Assembly: GCA_947174495.1 (NCBI GenBank) | Contig: CAMWJC010000001.1 | Coordinates: 28,026-92,025, forward strand | Origin: an uncultured Lachnospiraceae bacterium | GTDB taxonomy: Bacteria > Bacillota > Clostridia > Lachnospirales > Lachnospiraceae | Length of the DNA stretch: 64,000 bases | Direction: 5' to 3' | Shown: in pieces, positions 18,149-27,590 of the stretch | Numbering within the stretch: position 1 is the first letter of the stretch | Layout of the letters: every line of letters begins with the position of its first letter | Notes under the pieces: generated by a model | What the model was told of the DNA's origin: nothing | The model's input: the letters and a program-made list of their open reading frames with translations, nothing else | The model's database searches: none | Made by a program: the position numbers and the translations under genes

Positions 18149-18167
18149 TCAGTATCATTGCTTATTT

Positions 18168-18674
18168 CTAATTTGTCTTTTTATGAATACTTCTCATATA
18201 CAATGTATAATCACTTGGATCAAACTCATCTCCACAACCTCTATCAATTGCTTCTGTGAATCCAAATTTAAAATAAATATGTTTGGCTCTTTCATTATCA
18301 TCTTCAACGCCAATTGTAAATTCAGTATAACCCCGACTTTCTAAATCAGATAAAGCAAATTGAATTAACTTTTGCCCAAGTCCTAATCCCTGATATTTTC
18401 TATCTAACCTAAAAGCTTGAAGGTAAACTCTTTGATCAGGTATTGCTTCAGAACTCAGATCATGACTTATGTAATTAATTGATAATTCTCCTATAAAAGC
18501 ATTATTTTGTTCAATAACATAAACATCAATTTCTTTATTATCAAATTCTTTCATTCTCATGTCCCGATACTTTAGCCACATTTGCTCATTATCCGGAAAT
18601 AAGTCATGTAATCTGTCAAATTCATCTTTTGTGATTTTTCTAAATATATAATTCATTTTATCTTCGATATCCAT
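18168..18674 (-). CDS. GNAT family N-acetyltransferase
   Basis: VYLQAFRLDRKYQGLGLGQKLIQFALSDLESRGYTEFTIGVEDDNERAKHIYFKFGF. Confidence 0.88.
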   Translation of the reverse strand: MDIEDKMNYIFRKITKDEFDRLHDLFPDNEQMWLKYRDMRMKEFDNKEIDVYVIEQNNAFIGELSINYISHDLSSEAIPDQRVYLQAFRLDRKYQGLGLGQKLIQFALSDLESRGYTEFTIGVEDDNERAKHIYFKFGFTEAIDRGCGDEFDPSDYTLYMRSIHKKTN

Positions 18675-18701
18675 TGTTATAAATTCTTTAGGTTTCTGAT
18701 C

Positions 18702-19277
18702 CTATTGTACCACAATACCTTTAATACTGATAGAAATAAATTGTGGCAGTTCTGTTTTTAATTCAACTTCTCCTTTCTCCAGCAGACTTTTCACCTGACT
18801 TCGGGACAAGCCCAGGGCCTCCGCAATTTGCTTTTCCGGACGAATTTTCAACCTATAAGGATTACTTATTGTAACCTCAATTTGCTCTCCGAAGTCACTG
18901 CTTTCCATACTTTCATGCAACTTAACAAAGTCGCAATTTAATCTGTCAAAATCAATGATCGCTTTGTTTTTCAGAAATAACTGCATATTTTTGCCATACA
19001 TTTCTGCAAGATGTTCGTTATTGTCCAAAAAACGCTGATATTCTTCCTTGGGTACAGAAGAAGCTTTCTTCCGCTCATAAATCGCGAGATTGAGGGTATG
19101 CTTACATTCCTCACATTGATAAATCAGCCAGATATCCAGTTTATTACCATTGGCATTGACACGAAACTTTTTTGTGTTTTTATAATGTGTCTTTCTGCCG
19201 CATTTGGGGCAGCTTCTGATAACCCAAAATGAATCTTTCAGAATAATTTCATATTCAATTTTCTTTAAATAGCTCAT
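18702..19277 (-). CDS. DUF1062-like Zn-ribbon protein
   Basis: SCPKCGRKTHYKNTKKFRVNANGNKLDIWLIYQCEECKHTLNLAIYER; HTH-like C-term. Confidence 0.75.
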   Translation of the reverse strand: MSYLKKIEYEIILKDSFWVIRSCPKCGRKTHYKNTKKFRVNANGNKLDIWLIYQCEECKHTLNLAIYERKKASSVPKEEYQRFLDNNEHLAEMYGKNMQLFLKNKAIIDFDRLNCDFVKLHESMESSDFGEQIEVTISNPYRLKIRPEKQIAEALGLSRSQVKSLLEKGEVELKTELPQFISISIKGIVVQ

Positions 19278-19987
19278 TTGCCAGCTATCAAAATTGTTGC
19301 GCCGTCAGGATTGTCCAAGACTTTTTCAATCACAAAACCAACGTTTTGCAATAATTCTCTTTCATGCTCCAAGGTCAGCGGAATATCAAAATGAACGAAA
19401 CAATCATCTGGTATTGCAAACTGCTCTCTCCTTTTTAAGTAAACACTACGCAAAAGCTCTTCTTCCTCATCACAACAGGCAATGTAATCTCCCAAAACAA
19501 ACACACCGCCACGTTTTAGACCATTATAGACTTTCTGGTACAGTTCCTTTTTGCGTTCCGGTAGAAAATGATGCAGGCTTTCAAAAGAAATGACAGCGTC
19601 CCACTTATCGTATCCAAAATCATACTTGAAATAATCCTGACATACTATGATAAGGTGTTTATCAGAATGCTTTTTCAGCAGTATATCCAGCATACTTTGA
19701 CATAAATCTACACCGGTTACCTCTATGTCTGGATTTTTCTTCCAGATTTGGTCCAATTCCAAACCGGTTCCACACCCTAAGTCTAAAATTTTTTGACATT
19801 TTAAAGGCAGAACTTCAGCAAACATCTGATATGATTTCTCCCAGATTAACATATGTTCCTCATAATCATCCAAGCGCTTTGTGAAAAAGTCAGACATTTC
19901 CTCCAATGGAGAATCCGACGTATTCTGAAGCCATTGCTTTAAGTCATGTAAATATTTTTCCGTTGATTTCATACTGTTTTCTCCCAT
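19274..19987 (-). CDS. Class I SAM-dependent methyltransferase
   Basis: KILDLGCGTGLELDQIWKKNPDIEVTGVDLCQSML; 4-nt overlap with the downstream gene. Confidence 0.9.
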   Translation of the reverse strand: MGENSMKSTEKYLHDLKQWLQNTSDSPLEEMSDFFTKRLDDYEEHMLIWEKSYQMFAEVLPLKCQKILDLGCGTGLELDQIWKKNPDIEVTGVDLCQSMLDILLKKHSDKHLIIVCQDYFKYDFGYDKWDAVISFESLHHFLPERKKELYQKVYNGLKRGGVFVLGDYIACCDEEEELLRSVYLKRREQFAIPDDCFVHFDIPLTLEHERELLQNVGFVIEKVLDNPDGATILIAGK

Positions 19988-20029
19988 GATTTTTTATTCT
20001 CCTTTCGTAAAAGTGGAAATATCATAAAT

Positions 20030-20557
20030 TCAATTCTTCATTAGTTCATATATATTACTCATTTCTTCTCTTTCATCATATAAATCCTGATACGGTTTCG
20101 TTTCAACCACAGAGAAACCTGCCCCTTCCAGGGTTTTGCAGGAAGCAATATTTTGAACATTAGCTGTAGCAACAAGTTTTTTCAAGTTATATTTTTCAAA
20201 CAGATAGTCTACTAAACATCGCAGTGCTTCAGCAGCATATCTATTTCCGCGATAGTCTGCACCAATGAAATATGTAACGCCAACTTCCATAAAATCCTCA
20301 TAATATGAACTCCCTACAGAACCAATAACCAGATGACTTGTTTTATCCTCTATAGCAAAGGCCAGATATTTATTATAAGGATTATCCTCGGTTTCTAATA
20401 GAATTGCTTCACTTATAAATTCACCCATCCATTTATGACATTCGCTGCAATCACCAAAAATTTCTGTCAAACTACCATCAGATGCCATCTCGATAAATGC
20501 TTTTTCGTCAGATGTGCGTATGCTTCTTATAATCAGTCTTTTAGTCTCTAAAAACAT
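20030..20557 (-). CDS. GNAT family N-acetyltransferase (RimJ/RimL type)
   Basis: MFLETKRLIIRSIRTSDEKAF..GADYRGNRYAAEALRCLVDYLFEKYNLKKLVATANVQNIASCKTLEGAGF. Confidence 0.9.
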   Translation of the reverse strand: MFLETKRLIIRSIRTSDEKAFIEMASDGSLTEIFGDCSECHKWMGEFISEAILLETEDNPYNKYLAFAIEDKTSHLVIGSVGSSYYEDFMEVGVTYFIGADYRGNRYAAEALRCLVDYLFEKYNLKKLVATANVQNIASCKTLEGAGFSVVETKPYQDLYDEREEMSNIYELMKN

Positions 20558-20720
20558 ATCATGAATTCCTCCTGTAATTATAAAAATTGAGTTTTTATCA
20601 ACTGCCTTTTTCTTTGTGGTTAAGATAACACACATTAATACTACATTCCACCTCACACATTTTTATAAAAAAATATGAGCCGACACTAAGTATCAGCTCA
20701 AATTTTTATTCACTCATTAT

Positions 20721-20993
20721 TTAAGAATACATTTGCATTCTTAGGATACGCTGTATGCTCTTCTCAGAAAGATAATATTTAATGGCCAATTCCGAAACAT
20801 TGCTCCCTGCAAGATAATCCTTGTAAATTTGTTGGTTACGCTCGGAAAGCTCCTGCTTAATTTGTGTGCTTGCTCCCCATGCCTGTCTATGTGACACCTT
20901 ACGCGGGATATAAATATTTTCTCCGTCAACATACTGCTGTATCAACTCTATTACCTCGATAGGCAGAATTTCTTCTGCTCTTATATAGCCCAT
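20721..20993 (-). CDS. Small HTH protein, CD3324-like family
   Basis: 90 aa, IPRKVSHRQAWGASTQIKQELSERNQQIYKDYLAGSNVSELAIKYYLSEKSIQRIL. Confidence 0.7.
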   Translation of the reverse strand: MGYIRAEEILPIEVIELIQQYVDGENIYIPRKVSHRQAWGASTQIKQELSERNQQIYKDYLAGSNVSELAIKYYLSEKSIQRILRMQMYS

Positions 20994-21024
20994 ATTTGCC
21001 TCCTAAAACTAATATTTTTTAGGA

Positions 21025-21111
21025 ATAGCATTGGCTATAACAATTTTATTAACATAAAAATGATCTGTCAAACGCAGTATCCGTTGTTTTTATTGCAATA
21101 GCCAGTGCTAT
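21025..21111. promoter_or_regulatory. Pair of ATAGC-N4-GCTAT palindromes
   Basis: ATAGCATTGGCTAT at 21025-21038 and ATAGCCAGTGCTAT at 21098-21111, 73 bp apart, upstream of the CD3324-like gene. Confidence 0.5.
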
Positions 21112-21217
21112 GCAAACATAACATATCTTCTCATATACAAATCCCCTTTCAAAATTTCTAGTTGATCATAAGAAAATCGGTAAAAAAGAACCATGATCGC
21201 TCACGGTTCTTTCAACA

Positions 21218-22000
21218 TTACTTCTCCGGATGTTCATAATAGAAAGAATTTTTCCTATCAAATCCCATATCTCTGTAATTAATAATCTGCTCTGTACTTC
21301 CAATAAAAAGAATTCCTCCCGGAGCAAGAGAATGATAAAATTTCCGAAATACTTCATCCTTTGCTTCCTCGGTAAAATAAATAAGCACATTACGGCAGAC
21401 TATCATATGATAATCTTTCGGATAGTTACTTTCAAGCAAATTATGTTCCTTAAACTCAACTCTCGATTTGATTTCATCGGAGATCTGGTAAGAAAGTCCA
21501 ACCTTCGTAAAATATTTCTTTTTCAGGTCTTCTGGAACCGCTGCAACACTCTTTTCATTGTACAGTCCCACCTTTGCTTTCGCTATCACCTGCTTATCAA
21601 TATCCGTAGCAACAATATGAATCATATTCAATGGAATATGTCTTGACAATGCCATCACAAGAGAATATGGTTCATCACCGGTAGAACACGCTGCACTCCA
21701 AACCTTCAAATTCTTTCCGAATCTGCTAATTAACTGCGGAATGATCTGCTTGTCCATCACCTGCCACTGCTCCGGATTTCTGTAAAATTCAGAAACATTG
21801 ATCGTCAGATAATTGACAAACTCCTCAAACCTTGCCTTATCAGTCTTAAGCACCTGCACGTATGCATCATATCCTACGATACTATTTTTCGTTATCAGCG
21901 CATCGATCCTACGCTTCATCTGACGCTCTTTGTAAGCATTCAGATCTATCTTGGTGAGCTGGAAAACTGCACCTTTAAACCATTCATAATCATAAGTCAT
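21218..22000 (-). CDS. cheR: CheR-type protein-glutamate O-methyltransferase
   Basis: VNYLTINVSEFYRNPEQW, LKVWSAACSTGDEPYSLVMAL, CRNVLIYFTEEAK..LAPGGILFIGSTE. Confidence 0.92.
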   Translation of the reverse strand: MTYDYEWFKGAVFQLTKIDLNAYKERQMKRRIDALITKNSIVGYDAYVQVLKTDKARFEEFVNYLTINVSEFYRNPEQWQVMDKQIIPQLISRFGKNLKVWSAACSTGDEPYSLVMALSRHIPLNMIHIVATDIDKQVIAKAKVGLYNEKSVAAVPEDLKKKYFTKVGLSYQISDEIKSRVEFKEHNLLESNYPKDYHMIVCRNVLIYFTEEAKDEVFRKFYHSLAPGGILFIGSTEQIINYRDMGFDRKNSFYYEHPEK

Positions 22001-22023
22001 ATTCAGCCATCCTGACTATAGTT

Positions 22024-23181
22024 TTATTCCTCTGCCCCTTTTTCCTCTTCTGCGGAAATTACAGCATCAATGTCAACAGATACTACATCTGCATCCTCCT
22101 CTGCCTCTTGCTCGTCCGCTTCCGGTTCCGGTGCCATCATTGCCTTAATACTCAGACTGATCTTCTTGTCTTCGCTATTAAAATCAACAACCTTTGCTGT
22201 TACCTCATCACCAGTTTTAAGTACATCAGCAGGTTTCTCAATGTGCTCCTTGGAAATCTGTGAAACATGAAGCAGTGCATCTACACCCGGCTCCAACTCA
22301 ATGAAAGCTCCAAAGTCTGTCATTCTTGCTACTTTACCGGTAACCTCATTGCCTACTGCATACTTAGACTCTGCATTTTTCCAAGGATTTGCATCCTCAA
22401 ACTTAAGGCTGAGTGCAATCTTGGTTCCTGAAATTTCTTTGATAAAGGACTTTACTTTATCCCCTACCTTAAATACCTTTTTGGGATTTTCAACTCTTCC
22501 CCATGACATTTCTGAAATATGTAGAAGTCCGTCTGCTCCTCCGATATCAATAAATGCTCCGAAATCCGTCACATTCTTAACTACACCCTCTACCACATCG
22601 CCTACCTGGATGCTTTCTAAAAGCTTCTTCTGCATTTCAACCTTTTCTGCAACTAAAAGCTGCTTGCGGTCTCCAATATATCTTCTTCTCTTAGGATTAT
22701 ATTCACTGATTACAAACTGAATTTCCTGTCCTGCATACTTGGTCAGATCCTTCTCATAAGAATCCGATACAAGACTTGCCGGTATGAAAATTCTTACTTC
22801 ATCAATAATAACACTTAATCCACCGTCAAGAACCTGTGCAACCTTAGCGGTAAGAATCTCTTTGTTATTAAAAGCTTCTTCGATTTTCTTGTTGCCACGG
22901 TCAGCAGCCAGTCTCTTGTATGTAAGAATAACTTGTCCTTCGCCATCGTTTACCTTAAGGACTTTTACTTCCATCGTATCACCTGGCTTTACCACCTTTG
23001 TAAGATCCACACCCGGCTCATTGGTATATTCATTTCTGGTCAAAATACCATCTGACTTATAGCCAATGTTAAGAATGATCTCTTCAGGCTTGACATCAAT
23101 GACTGTACCCTCAACTACCTCTCCTGTATGTATTGTCTTTAATGATTCTTCCAACATTTGTTCAAAAGTTAATTCGGACAT
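22024..23181 (-). CDS. rpsA: 30S ribosomal protein S1 (multiple S1 RNA-binding repeats)
   Basis: Four S1 repeats, GVVKNVTDFGAFIDIGGADGLLHISEMSWGRV. Confidence 0.92.
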   Translation of the reverse strand: MSELTFEQMLEESLKTIHTGEVVEGTVIDVKPEEIILNIGYKSDGILTRNEYTNEPGVDLTKVVKPGDTMEVKVLKVNDGEGQVILTYKRLAADRGNKKIEEAFNNKEILTAKVAQVLDGGLSVIIDEVRIFIPASLVSDSYEKDLTKYAGQEIQFVISEYNPKRRRYIGDRKQLLVAEKVEMQKKLLESIQVGDVVEGVVKNVTDFGAFIDIGGADGLLHISEMSWGRVENPKKVFKVGDKVKSFIKEISGTKIALSLKFEDANPWKNAESKYAVGNEVTGKVARMTDFGAFIELEPGVDALLHVSQISKEHIEKPADVLKTGDEVTAKVVDFNSEDKKISLSIKAMMAPEPEADEQEAEEDADVVSVDIDAVISAEEEKGAEE

Positions 23182-24010
23182 AATTTTGAACCTCCTCGAT
23201 AATATTGTTGGGGGTGGAAGCCCCCGCAGTAATACCCACCAGAGTAGCAGTTTTAGGTAGTTCTAAATGCAAGTCATCCAGTGTCTGTATAAAATAAGTG
23301 GCCTTACATTTCTCACGACAGATCTCAAACAATTTCTGCGTATTGGAGCTGTGTCTGCCACCTATTACAATCATCGCATCAACCTTCTGTGCGATCTCAC
23401 CAGCTTCCTTCTGTCGTTCCTCCGTTGCATTACAGATAGTATTTACAACATTAACATTGTAACCTCTTTTTTTAAAAATTTCAACTAATTCTTTAAATTT
23501 GTTGTAGTTAAATGTCGTCTGAGATACAATACAGAGCGATTCTCCTGCATCCAGCGTAAACTTCTGCGCTTCTTCCACCGACTCTATAACTGCCGCCGGA
23601 GTACTTGACCAGCCTCTGGTTCCCTCTACCTCCGGATGTCCAGCATTGCCGATAATGACTATTTTTTTCCCTTGTTGGCTTTCCTTTTCCACGATTTGAT
23701 GAATCCGTTTCACAAAGGGACAGGTTGCGTCAATACAAGTAAGACCGTTCTTCTCAATCAGTTCATAAATTCTCCGGGACACCCCATGTGAGCAGATAAC
23801 CAGGGTTCCTTTTGTCAACCCTTGTAGTTCTTCCTCGCCTTCGATTACCCGTACCCCTTTCATTTCCAGGTCCTTTACGACCTCTTCATTATGAATAATC
23901 GGTCCATATGTATATATTTTCTCTTTTTTACCAAGCTGCTCATATACTTTTTCAACCGCACGCTTTACGCCAAAACAGAATCCGGTACTTTCTGCAAGCA
24001 GAACTTCCAT
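23162..24010 (-). CDS. ispH: 4-hydroxy-3-methylbut-2-enyl diphosphate reductase
   Basis: FCFGVKRAVEKVYE, YGPIIHNEEVVKDLE, VICSHGVSRRIYE, GASTPNNIIEEV. Confidence 0.95.
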   Translation of the reverse strand: MEVLLAESTGFCFGVKRAVEKVYEQLGKKEKIYTYGPIIHNEEVVKDLEMKGVRVIEGEEELQGLTKGTLVICSHGVSRRIYELIEKNGLTCIDATCPFVKRIHQIVEKESQQGKKIVIIGNAGHPEVEGTRGWSSTPAAVIESVEEAQKFTLDAGESLCIVSQTTFNYNKFKELVEIFKKRGYNVNVVNTICNATEERQKEAGEIAQKVDAMIVIGGRHSSNTQKLFEICREKCKATYFIQTLDDLHLELPKTATLVGITAGASTPNNIIEEVQNYVRINF

Positions 24011-24037
24011 TGTAAAACCATCCCTTTCTTAATCCGT

Positions 24038-24706
24038 CTATTGCTGATTCTCTTTGCATAAACCTAAAATAGCTTCTACTGCCTCATCAATGGTCATATC
24101 GGAAGAATCGACCAAAACCGCATCTTCCGCCTGCTTAAGCGGTGAAATTTCTCTGGTCATATCCTGTCGGTCTCTAATCTCAATGTCCTTTGCAATCTGT
24201 TCAAGATCACAGCTTACTCCTTTTTCCGACAATTCAAGATATCTTCTCTTTGCTCTTACCTCCACACTGGCTGTAAGATATATTTTCACATCTGCATCCG
24301 GCAGTACACAGGTTCCGATATCCCTGCCATCCATCACTACATCATTGGTGCTGGCAAGCTCTTTTTGAAGCAATGTAAGCCGCTCTCTTATCTTCGGATA
24401 TTTGCTGACATCGGAAGTCATTTGACTCACTTCTTCCGTCCGAATCACGCCGTTTACATTTTCTCCGTTTAACAAAACAATCTGCTCTCCATTTTCGTAA
24501 CTGATAGAGATTCGGGCGCCTTCACACTCTCTTTCCACAGCCTCTTGATCCCCAGAGTTAACTCCCTGTTTTAAAAGATAGTATGCCATAGCTCTGTACA
24601 TAGCTCCAGTATCCACATAGATCACTTCTTTTTCCTTTGCCACTCTTTTGGCTATGGTACTTTTTCCAGCTCCAGCCGGTCCATCTATTGCAATTTGAAA
24701 ACTCAT
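24038..24706 (-). CDS. cmk: (d)CMP kinase
   Basis: MSFQIAIDGPAGAGKSTIAKRVAKE, VVMDGRDIGTCVLPDADVKIYLTAS. Confidence 0.95.
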   Translation of the reverse strand: MSFQIAIDGPAGAGKSTIAKRVAKEKEVIYVDTGAMYRAMAYYLLKQGVNSGDQEAVERECEGARISISYENGEQIVLLNGENVNGVIRTEEVSQMTSDVSKYPKIRERLTLLQKELASTNDVVMDGRDIGTCVLPDADVKIYLTASVEVRAKRRYLELSEKGVSCDLEQIAKDIEIRDRQDMTREISPLKQAEDAVLVDSSDMTIDEAVEAILGLCKENQQ

Positions 24707-25965
24707 TTTTCTTCTCTCTCCTTTTTTTGTGCTGCACTTATTCCTGCCAAATATCCGGTAGACCATGCAATCTGAAGATTAAAACCTCCGGTTACCGCAT
24801 CCAGATCAAGCACTTCCCCAGCAAAATAGAGTCCTTGAACAAGCTTAGATTCCATAGTGGAAGGATTGACTTCTTTAACATTCACGCCTCCCTGGGTAAT
24901 GATGGCTTCTGCAAACCCTCTTGTTCCCGTAACCGTAAGTTCCAGTCCCTTCAGGAGCTCCGTAAGCCGGCTCCGTTCCTGTTTTGTCACCTCATTGATC
25001 TTCTTTTCCGGTGCAATCCCTGATAATTCCACAATAACAGGTATTAGCTTTGCAGGCAGTAGCCCATCCAGTGCATTTTTAAACTGACGATTTCTGCTTT
25101 CCTCAAAATCCCTTACAAGCCGTTTATCAAGCTGTTCTATTGTAAGTGCCGGTTTCAGATCGATGCATAGCCGTACCGGCATATTATCATATTTTTTAAC
25201 ATAATAACTGCTGGCGCTTAAGATCAGCGGTCCGCTGACTCCGAAGTGGGTAAACAACATTTCCCCAAACCCATCGTAGATTTTCTTTTTGTCCTTTAGA
25301 AGTGCAATGGAAACATTGCGAAGCGATAATCCCTGTAAGTGTTTACACCATTCCTCCTTCACGGTAAACGGTACCAATGCCGGATGGACATCCCTGATTG
25401 TATGTCCTGCCTGCTTAGCAAACCGGTATCCGTCACCAGTTGAACCTGTAGATTCATAAGATTTTCCTCCGGAAGCAACAATAACCGCATCCGCAACAAG
25501 TTCACATCCATCTGCAAGCCGAACTCCCCGGATTCTTTTATTATTCCTATCAAAAAAAAGACTTTCCGCAGGCGTTTTCAGCAAAACCTTTACCTGTTTC
25601 TTTTCCATCTGCCTGTTTAATGCCGCAATCACATCAGAGGAATGATCAGATACCGGAAAAACACGCTCTCCCCGTTCCGTTTTCAACCTGCATCCTGCCT
25701 CTTCAAAAAAATTCATCACTCCCTGATTGTCCATCTGATAAAAGGCACTGTATAAAAATTTCCCATTGCTGATCACATGATTAAAAAAATCCTCAGAAGC
25801 ACAGGCATTTGTCAGATTACATCTGCCTTTTCCGGTAATGTATATTTTCTTTCCGGTCTTCTCGTTCTTCTCAAGCAGCGTTACCTCTCCTCCGGTCAGA
25901 GCCGCACCGATTGCTGCCATCATTCCGGCGGCCCCTCCTCCGATCACTATGACTTTTCTGCTCAT
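24703..25965 (-). CDS. HI0933/YhiN-like FAD-dependent oxidoreductase
   Basis: VIGGGAAGMMAAIGAAL; ITGKGRCNLTNAC; GLYFAGEVLDLDAVTGGFNLQIAWSTGYLAG. Confidence 0.93.
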   Translation of the reverse strand: MSRKVIVIGGGAAGMMAAIGAALTGGEVTLLEKNEKTGKKIYITGKGRCNLTNACASEDFFNHVISNGKFLYSAFYQMDNQGVMNFFEEAGCRLKTERGERVFPVSDHSSDVIAALNRQMEKKQVKVLLKTPAESLFFDRNNKRIRGVRLADGCELVADAVIVASGGKSYESTGSTGDGYRFAKQAGHTIRDVHPALVPFTVKEEWCKHLQGLSLRNVSIALLKDKKKIYDGFGEMLFTHFGVSGPLILSASSYYVKKYDNMPVRLCIDLKPALTIEQLDKRLVRDFEESRNRQFKNALDGLLPAKLIPVIVELSGIAPEKKINEVTKQERSRLTELLKGLELTVTGTRGFAEAIITQGGVNVKEVNPSTMESKLVQGLYFAGEVLDLDAVTGGFNLQIAWSTGYLAGISAAQKKEREEK

Positions 25966-26891
25966 GATTCCTCTTTCCGCATCAACGGATAATTCAACAT
26001 CGGTTCTTCATCAATAAAATTGATCTCATCATTCAAATAAACCTGATAGTTATTCCAAACCTCTTCCAACGTCTCTAAATTCTTCTTGACCTCTTCCGGC
26101 GCCTTTAAGCAAAGTGCCACCACCAGTGCATTGATCAGACTTAAAGGCGCTACCAGCGAGTCAACGATGGAAACCATATCACTTCTTGCCAGCAGGTTAC
26201 AAGAAGAATAAAGATTCATCGGTGAGTGAATACTATCCGTAACCGTAATTACCTTTGCATTTCTGTCATTAGCGAACTCCATTGCCTTCAATGTTCGCAT
26301 GGAATACCTGGGGAAACTGATTCCTATGATAGCATCCCTGTCTCCGATCCGAATCATCTGTTCAAACATTTCTGTCACGCTGGTCGTTTTTAAAAGAACT
26401 ATATTTCCTCTGATCATATTCAGATAAAAATGAAGGAAATCAGCCAACGGTTCACAGCTTCTCACTCCAACCAGATAAACGGTCTCTGCCTCAAGAATAA
26501 TATCCACTGCTGCTTCAAATGCAACCGCATCCAGACTCACCAGGGTATCCTGTATCTTTTCGATATCTGCATTTAAAACCGAACTCAATATTTCAGACTG
26601 GGTGCTCTTGCCATACTTGGTTCCAATCTTCTGCACCGTATTTAACTTATTCTTGACCCAGCTTTCCAACTCTTTTTGAAATTCCGGATACCCGTCATAA
26701 CCAAGTGCCGATGCAAAACGAACAACCGTAGATTCACTAACCCCTACGGTTTCTCCGAGTTTTGCCGCTGTCATGAACACTGCCTGTTCATAATAATCCG
26801 AAATATAGGAGGCAATTGCCTTATGCCCTTTGCTCATTTTCATGAACTTTTCATTCATTCTGGTTATAATGTCATATTCCTGCTGCTCCAT
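25962..26891 (-). CDS. MurR/RpiR family transcriptional regulator
   Basis: N-terminal HTH (GETVGVSESTVVRFASALGYDGYPEFQKEL) + SIS domain. Confidence 0.9.
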   Translation of the reverse strand: MEQQEYDIITRMNEKFMKMSKGHKAIASYISDYYEQAVFMTAAKLGETVGVSESTVVRFASALGYDGYPEFQKELESWVKNKLNTVQKIGTKYGKSTQSEILSSVLNADIEKIQDTLVSLDAVAFEAAVDIILEAETVYLVGVRSCEPLADFLHFYLNMIRGNIVLLKTTSVTEMFEQMIRIGDRDAIIGISFPRYSMRTLKAMEFANDRNAKVITVTDSIHSPMNLYSSCNLLARSDMVSIVDSLVAPLSLINALVVALCLKAPEEVKKNLETLEEVWNNYQVYLNDEINFIDEEPMLNYPLMRKEES

Positions 26892-26909
26892 CTTACTTCC
26901 CTATTCTCC

Positions 26910-27455
26910 TTACTTAAGCGCCTTGTAGGAATCCTTCAAAAGCTGTATTGTTTCGCTCTCTGACAAATCATAATCCCCTGTAAGCGCCATACATGCCGCT
27001 CCATGAATAAATATCCACATTTTCATAAACAATTCACTCGCATTTTCACAGCCCTGCCCGGCAGCAGCCTGGATTTCCCTACTCACATTGCCTCTGCTCC
27101 CATTTACAAGATCATACATGCTCCTGCCGAAACGCTCTGACGACAAAAACACAAACTCAAACAATTTTTTGTGTTCTCCTGCAAATTTAATATAAGCATA
27201 ACCAAGATTTACAAACGGAGTTACCGTCTGCCTCGGGAATCCGGCATAATAATCCTGAAAGAACTCGCACGCACGCGTAAAAAGCTCTTCCGTCAATTCC
27301 TCCATATTCTTATATATCCGAAAAATAGGCTGAGTGGAGCAGTTCGCCTTAGCTGCCAGCTTCCGCGCAGTTACCTGCTCTATTCCTTCTTCCTGCAGGA
27401 TAGCAAACGCCGCATTTATAATATCCTGCTTTGTGATCATCTCTTTTCTTGCCAT
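26910..27455 (-). CDS. TetR/AcrR family transcriptional regulator
   Basis: MARKEMITKQDIINAAFAILQEEGIEQVTARKLAAKANCSTQPIFRIYKNMEEL. Confidence 0.88.
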   Translation of the reverse strand: MARKEMITKQDIINAAFAILQEEGIEQVTARKLAAKANCSTQPIFRIYKNMEELTEELFTRACEFFQDYYAGFPRQTVTPFVNLGYAYIKFAGEHKKLFEFVFLSSERFGRSMYDLVNGSRGNVSREIQAAAGQGCENASELFMKMWIFIHGAACMALTGDYDLSESETIQLLKDSYKALK

Positions 27456-27483
27456 GACACCACCATACCATCCCTTCTTTAGT

Positions 27484-27497
27484 ATAACATATGTTAT
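27484..27497. promoter_or_regulatory. Probable TetR autoregulatory operator
   Basis: Perfect palindrome ATAACATATGTTAT about 29 bp upstream of the TetR start codon. Confidence 0.55.
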
Positions 27498-27590
27498 TAT
27501 TCTACTATGAAAGTGGAGTGTTGTCAATTACTTTGACTACATGGAAATGCAAATAAATTAACGTTTAGTTAGTTTTCAAAGAGAAATGAA

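Noticed and set aside
18168-21115. Classical integrative or transposon element
   Set aside because: No integrase, transposase, relaxase or terminal target duplications seen; only composition and the flanking palindromes hint at mobility
23162-23181. ispH/rpsA overlap as a sequencing frameshift in a fused gene
   Set aside because: A good RBS (GAGGAGG) and ATG exist for rpsA and ispH ends cleanly, so separate coupled genes are the simpler reading; kept only as a finding
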